A stretch of 64,000 nucleotides of DNA from JAUNSR01 sp036655355 (GTDB taxonomy: Bacteria > Bacteroidota > Bacteroidia > Bacteroidales > JAUNSR01): NCBI GenBank assembly GCA_036655355.1, contig JAVVQG010000001.1, positions 62,001-126,000 of the forward strand. The letters run 5' to 3'. The notes under the pieces are model-generated. The model saw only the letters and a list, made by a program, of their open reading frames with translations, had not been told where the DNA came from and ran no database searches. Numbering within the stretch: position 1 is the first letter of the stretch; each line of letters opens with the position of its first letter. Positions 61,882 to 64,000 of this stretch are shown piece after piece. Made by a program: the position numbers and the translations under genes.

Positions 61882-63831
61882 TTATTCTTTCTTGTGATGC
61901 AAAGGAAGATCTACGATAAACCGGGCACCGTCATCATAAGAGGGATCCACGAAAATGCGTCCATGCATTCCGGTTACGATACTCAAACAAATGTAAAGAC
62001 CTAATCCTACACCTTGCTTGAAATCATCTAATTTTACAAAACGACCAAAAATCTCCTCTCTCTTTTCTGCAGGAATTCCTATTCCGGTATCTGTAACCAT
62101 AAACCGTACCCTATTAGGCTCATCTTTCAGATAGGTCAGGTTAATTTCCCCCTCTGTAGTGAATTTTGAAGCATTTGTAAGCAAATTGGTCAACACCTGA
62201 TGTAAACGGTGCGGATCGGTACTGATTTTTAAAGGATACTGATGGGGGGTAAAAGTAAGTTTAACCGGCTCCTTCACTTTATTCATCACACTCGCAATCG
62301 CACTTTGACAACACTCCTCCACGTCACAGAGTTTCATATCGAATGAGGTGTGTTTGTTTGTTTCAATCATCGATATATTAAGCATATCATCCACCAATTT
62401 CAGCAAAAGCGAAGAGTTTTCTTCAATAATTTTCGTAAACTCAGCCCGCTCCTCCGGCATTTCTGCAAGCAAAGATGAAAATCCGACAATGGCATTCAAT
62501 GGTGTACGAATCTCATGACTCATATTCTGAATAAATACAGTCTTCAGGTGATTGGATTCCTCTGCCTTCTCTTTGGCAATCTTCAACTCCTGTTCCGACT
62601 TGGCCAATATATTCTTCACAATAGCCGTTCGTATGAGAATCACGGCTAAAAAAATTAGAATGATCACCGCAAATATGAACGATAGAATAAAAATTCTCAG
62701 ACGCAATTCGTTTTTCTTTGCCTCAAGGTCCTTTGTGGCCAACTCCAATTTATTCACTTCCAATCTTGAACGGAGGTCATTCAACTGGGATGTTAGCTCA
62801 AAATCATGAACCGAATCTTTCAAATGGATCAGGTCGCGATAAGTGGATATGGAGTTTTTAAACTGCCCCATATCGTAAAGTATATCAGCTTTCTTTTGTA
62901 AGATTTCGGTTCTGTTCTCATCGACCAACAATTGGTCGATCAATGCCAACGCTTTATTATAATCTTTGGAGATATATTGATAATACGAAATGGTATTCAG
63001 ATCAAAATAATATTTCACATATACATCCTCAATGTCTGTATACGCACAAGAGGCGAGATAATGCTCTTTCGCTTTCTCGTAATCCTTTCTTTGGATAAAT
63101 AAATCTGTCAGATAACACTCTCCAAGCCAACGACAACGTTCAACAGGAATCGTTCCTTGGTTTTTATATTTATTCTGAGCATAATTCTCATTCATTCGAA
63201 GATAATCTTCAATATAGCCTTCCACCTCATTCACTTTCCCCTGACTAAGCATGATATCTATAATATAACTCAGAAACTGCATCTCATGGGAAGGCTTCTC
63301 TCCTGCTTCACGAATTAAGTTAAGCCCTTCGTTAAAGGCTATTAAAGCTTGTCCCGGACGTGAAGTTTGACGATACATCATCCCCATCGCTTCGTAAGAG
63401 GAGATCATCCCGGAAGGATGATTCAATTCTTTTCCCAAACGGAACAATTCGGTAGCTTTCTCCGTTGCATTTTCATACTCATCAAAAAAGAGATCCCGAA
63501 AACACATCAGACTAAGAATATCGATCAACTCATTATGAGCGTCGGCCTGGCGGGATGCATTCAGACCCAAATCACCCCAATACTGAACACTATCGGGAAG
63601 CCAACGATTGTAACTATTTCGGGTAAGAGAGCGATAGATGGCACTTTGGTCTTTCAGATCATTATTTTTAATGGAGATTTCGAGGGCCTTAAGGAGAAAA
63701 GGCACCTCTTCCGCACTATTCGTATAGACATATGAAGAATCGAGAAATGCACTTATCTGGGACCTGTTCGACTTTGGAAAAGCCGAAAATGAGATCGAGA
63801 ATAGCAGGATAAATATTGAGATGTATCGCAT
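61882..63831 (-). CDS. TPR-containing sensor histidine kinase
   Basis: The ATG at 63831 gives 649 residues beginning MRYISIFILLFSISFSAFPKS, a signal peptide; a longer frame starting 69 bases upstream lies ahead of a -7 box (TATATTTG on the minus strand, 63859-63866). Residues about 25-375 are periplasmic TPR helices, one transmembrane helix is near 385-405, and the kinase core follows: phospho-acceptor His439 in QNMSHEIRTPLNAIVGFSS, N box RLHQVLTNLLTNASKF, G1 VTDTGIGI and G2 GVGLGL. It has no receiver domain and no response regulator nearby. Confidence 0.9.
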   Translation of the reverse strand: MRYISIFILLFSISFSAFPKSNRSQISAFLDSSYVYTNSAEEVPFLLKALEISIKNNDLKDQSAIYRSLTRNSYNRWLPDSVQYWGDLGLNASRQADAHNELIDILSLMCFRDLFFDEYENATEKATELFRLGKELNHPSGMISSYEAMGMMYRQTSRPGQALIAFNEGLNLIREAGEKPSHEMQFLSYIIDIMLSQGKVNEVEGYIEDYLRMNENYAQNKYKNQGTIPVERCRWLGECYLTDLFIQRKDYEKAKEHYLASCAYTDIEDVYVKYYFDLNTISYYQYISKDYNKALALIDQLLVDENRTEILQKKADILYDMGQFKNSISTYRDLIHLKDSVHDFELTSQLNDLRSRLEVNKLELATKDLEAKKNELRLRIFILSFIFAVIILIFLAVILIRTAIVKNILAKSEQELKIAKEKAEESNHLKTVFIQNMSHEIRTPLNAIVGFSSLLAEMPEERAEFTKIIEENSSLLLKLVDDMLNISMIETNKHTSFDMKLCDVEECCQSAIASVMNKVKEPVKLTFTPHQYPLKISTDPHRLHQVLTNLLTNASKFTTEGEINLTYLKDEPNRVRFMVTDTGIGIPAEKREEIFGRFVKLDDFKQGVGLGLYICLSIVTGMHGRIFVDPSYDDGARFIVDLPLHHKKE

Positions 63832-63980
63832 CGTGTGAAAGAATAGACTATATTTATGCAAATATAATTTTATTTTCACAGAACGCATATTAACAATCAA
63901 AATAGTATTTAAATTAAATTCAATTTATTGATAGATTATATTTTAGATATTTGATATACATATTATAAAAATACAAAACT

Positions 63981-64000
63981 ATGAATATTGTAATACTTGA
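63981..64000 (+). CDS. possible start of a further gene running off the window
   Basis: ATG at 63981 opens a frame of six complete codons (MNIVIL) with no stop before the window ends. Too short to identify; only suggestive, as a start divergent from the histidine kinase gene. Confidence 0.25.

Overview
The window is a chromosomal segment of a Bacteroidota bacterium, most likely order Bacteroidales. The evidence is promoters of the TTTG-N19-21-TAnnTTTG type, few Shine-Dalgarno sequences, a TonB-dependent receptor with a carboxypeptidase-regulatory-like N-terminus, a type IX secretion sorting domain, a Bacteroides-type serine palmitoyltransferase, a prokaryotic HU-CCDC81/SPOR protein and a Na+-translocating methylmalonyl-CoA decarboxylase with the Bacteroidales OadG subunit. 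The carotenoid genes are unusual for gut Bacteroidales and suggest an environmental or Dysgonomonadaceae/Paludibacter-like member; I cannot fix the genus. I see no rRNA, tRNA, CRISPR array, insertion sequence, integrase or prophage gene, so this is mostly ordinary core chromosome.

Layout. 1-16.3 kb: end of an AsmA-like protein, an outer-membrane porin, a type II NADH dehydrogenase, a probable amino-sugar salvage set (kinase and Na+ symporter, divergent from a GH10-like lipid-free secreted hydrolase), a TlpA-like thioredoxin, an ABC-F ATPase, and an operon of a B12-binding radical SAM protein and a MATE exporter. 16.4-18.5 kb: HdeD, YeiH and a rubrerythrin-like protein. 18.7-23.4 kb: the succinate/propionate energy module mce-mmdA-oadG-mmdC-mmdB. 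23.5-28.5 kb: a lactonase whose start abuts a 12-bp tandem repeat, then a compact carotenoid cluster crtB-idi-TPR protein-crtI. 28.7-34.7 kb: endonuclease IV, a DUF456 protein, a TonB receptor and its lipoprotein partner. 34.7-35.4 kb: a repeat-rich gap with eight exactly phased 22-bp palindromic units. 35.4-43.7 kb: SPOR and TPR proteins, MscS, recJ, recQ and lrgAB. 43.9-49.8 kb: an M16 peptidase, serine palmitoyltransferase divergent from a lipid kinase, and a small acidic protein. 49.9-51.4 kb: trpB with a complete ribosome-mediated attenuator whose leader peptide contains Trp-Trp-Trp. 51.5-64 kb: a TusA-DsrE2 fusion plus a rhodanese lipoprotein, a LiaF-like protein, an MFS exporter divergent from a GDE-type glycosidase across a perfect operator-like palindrome, an exonuclease-BRCT protein, YgbA, a frameshifted YhdH reductase, an ArsR regulator, a type IX cargo protein and a TPR histidine kinase.

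The strongest regulatory observations are the trp attenuator, the 22-bp palindrome array and a dispersed 5-prime leader element found immediately before at least four start codons (mmdC, the TonB-partner lipoprotein, lrgB and the GDE glycosidase), with further copies before idi and after the TonB receptor. No wholly new multi-gene system is evident. The best candidates for undescribed biology are the repeat island at 34.8-35.35 kb, the shared leader element, and the periplasmic TPR protein inside the carotenoid operon.
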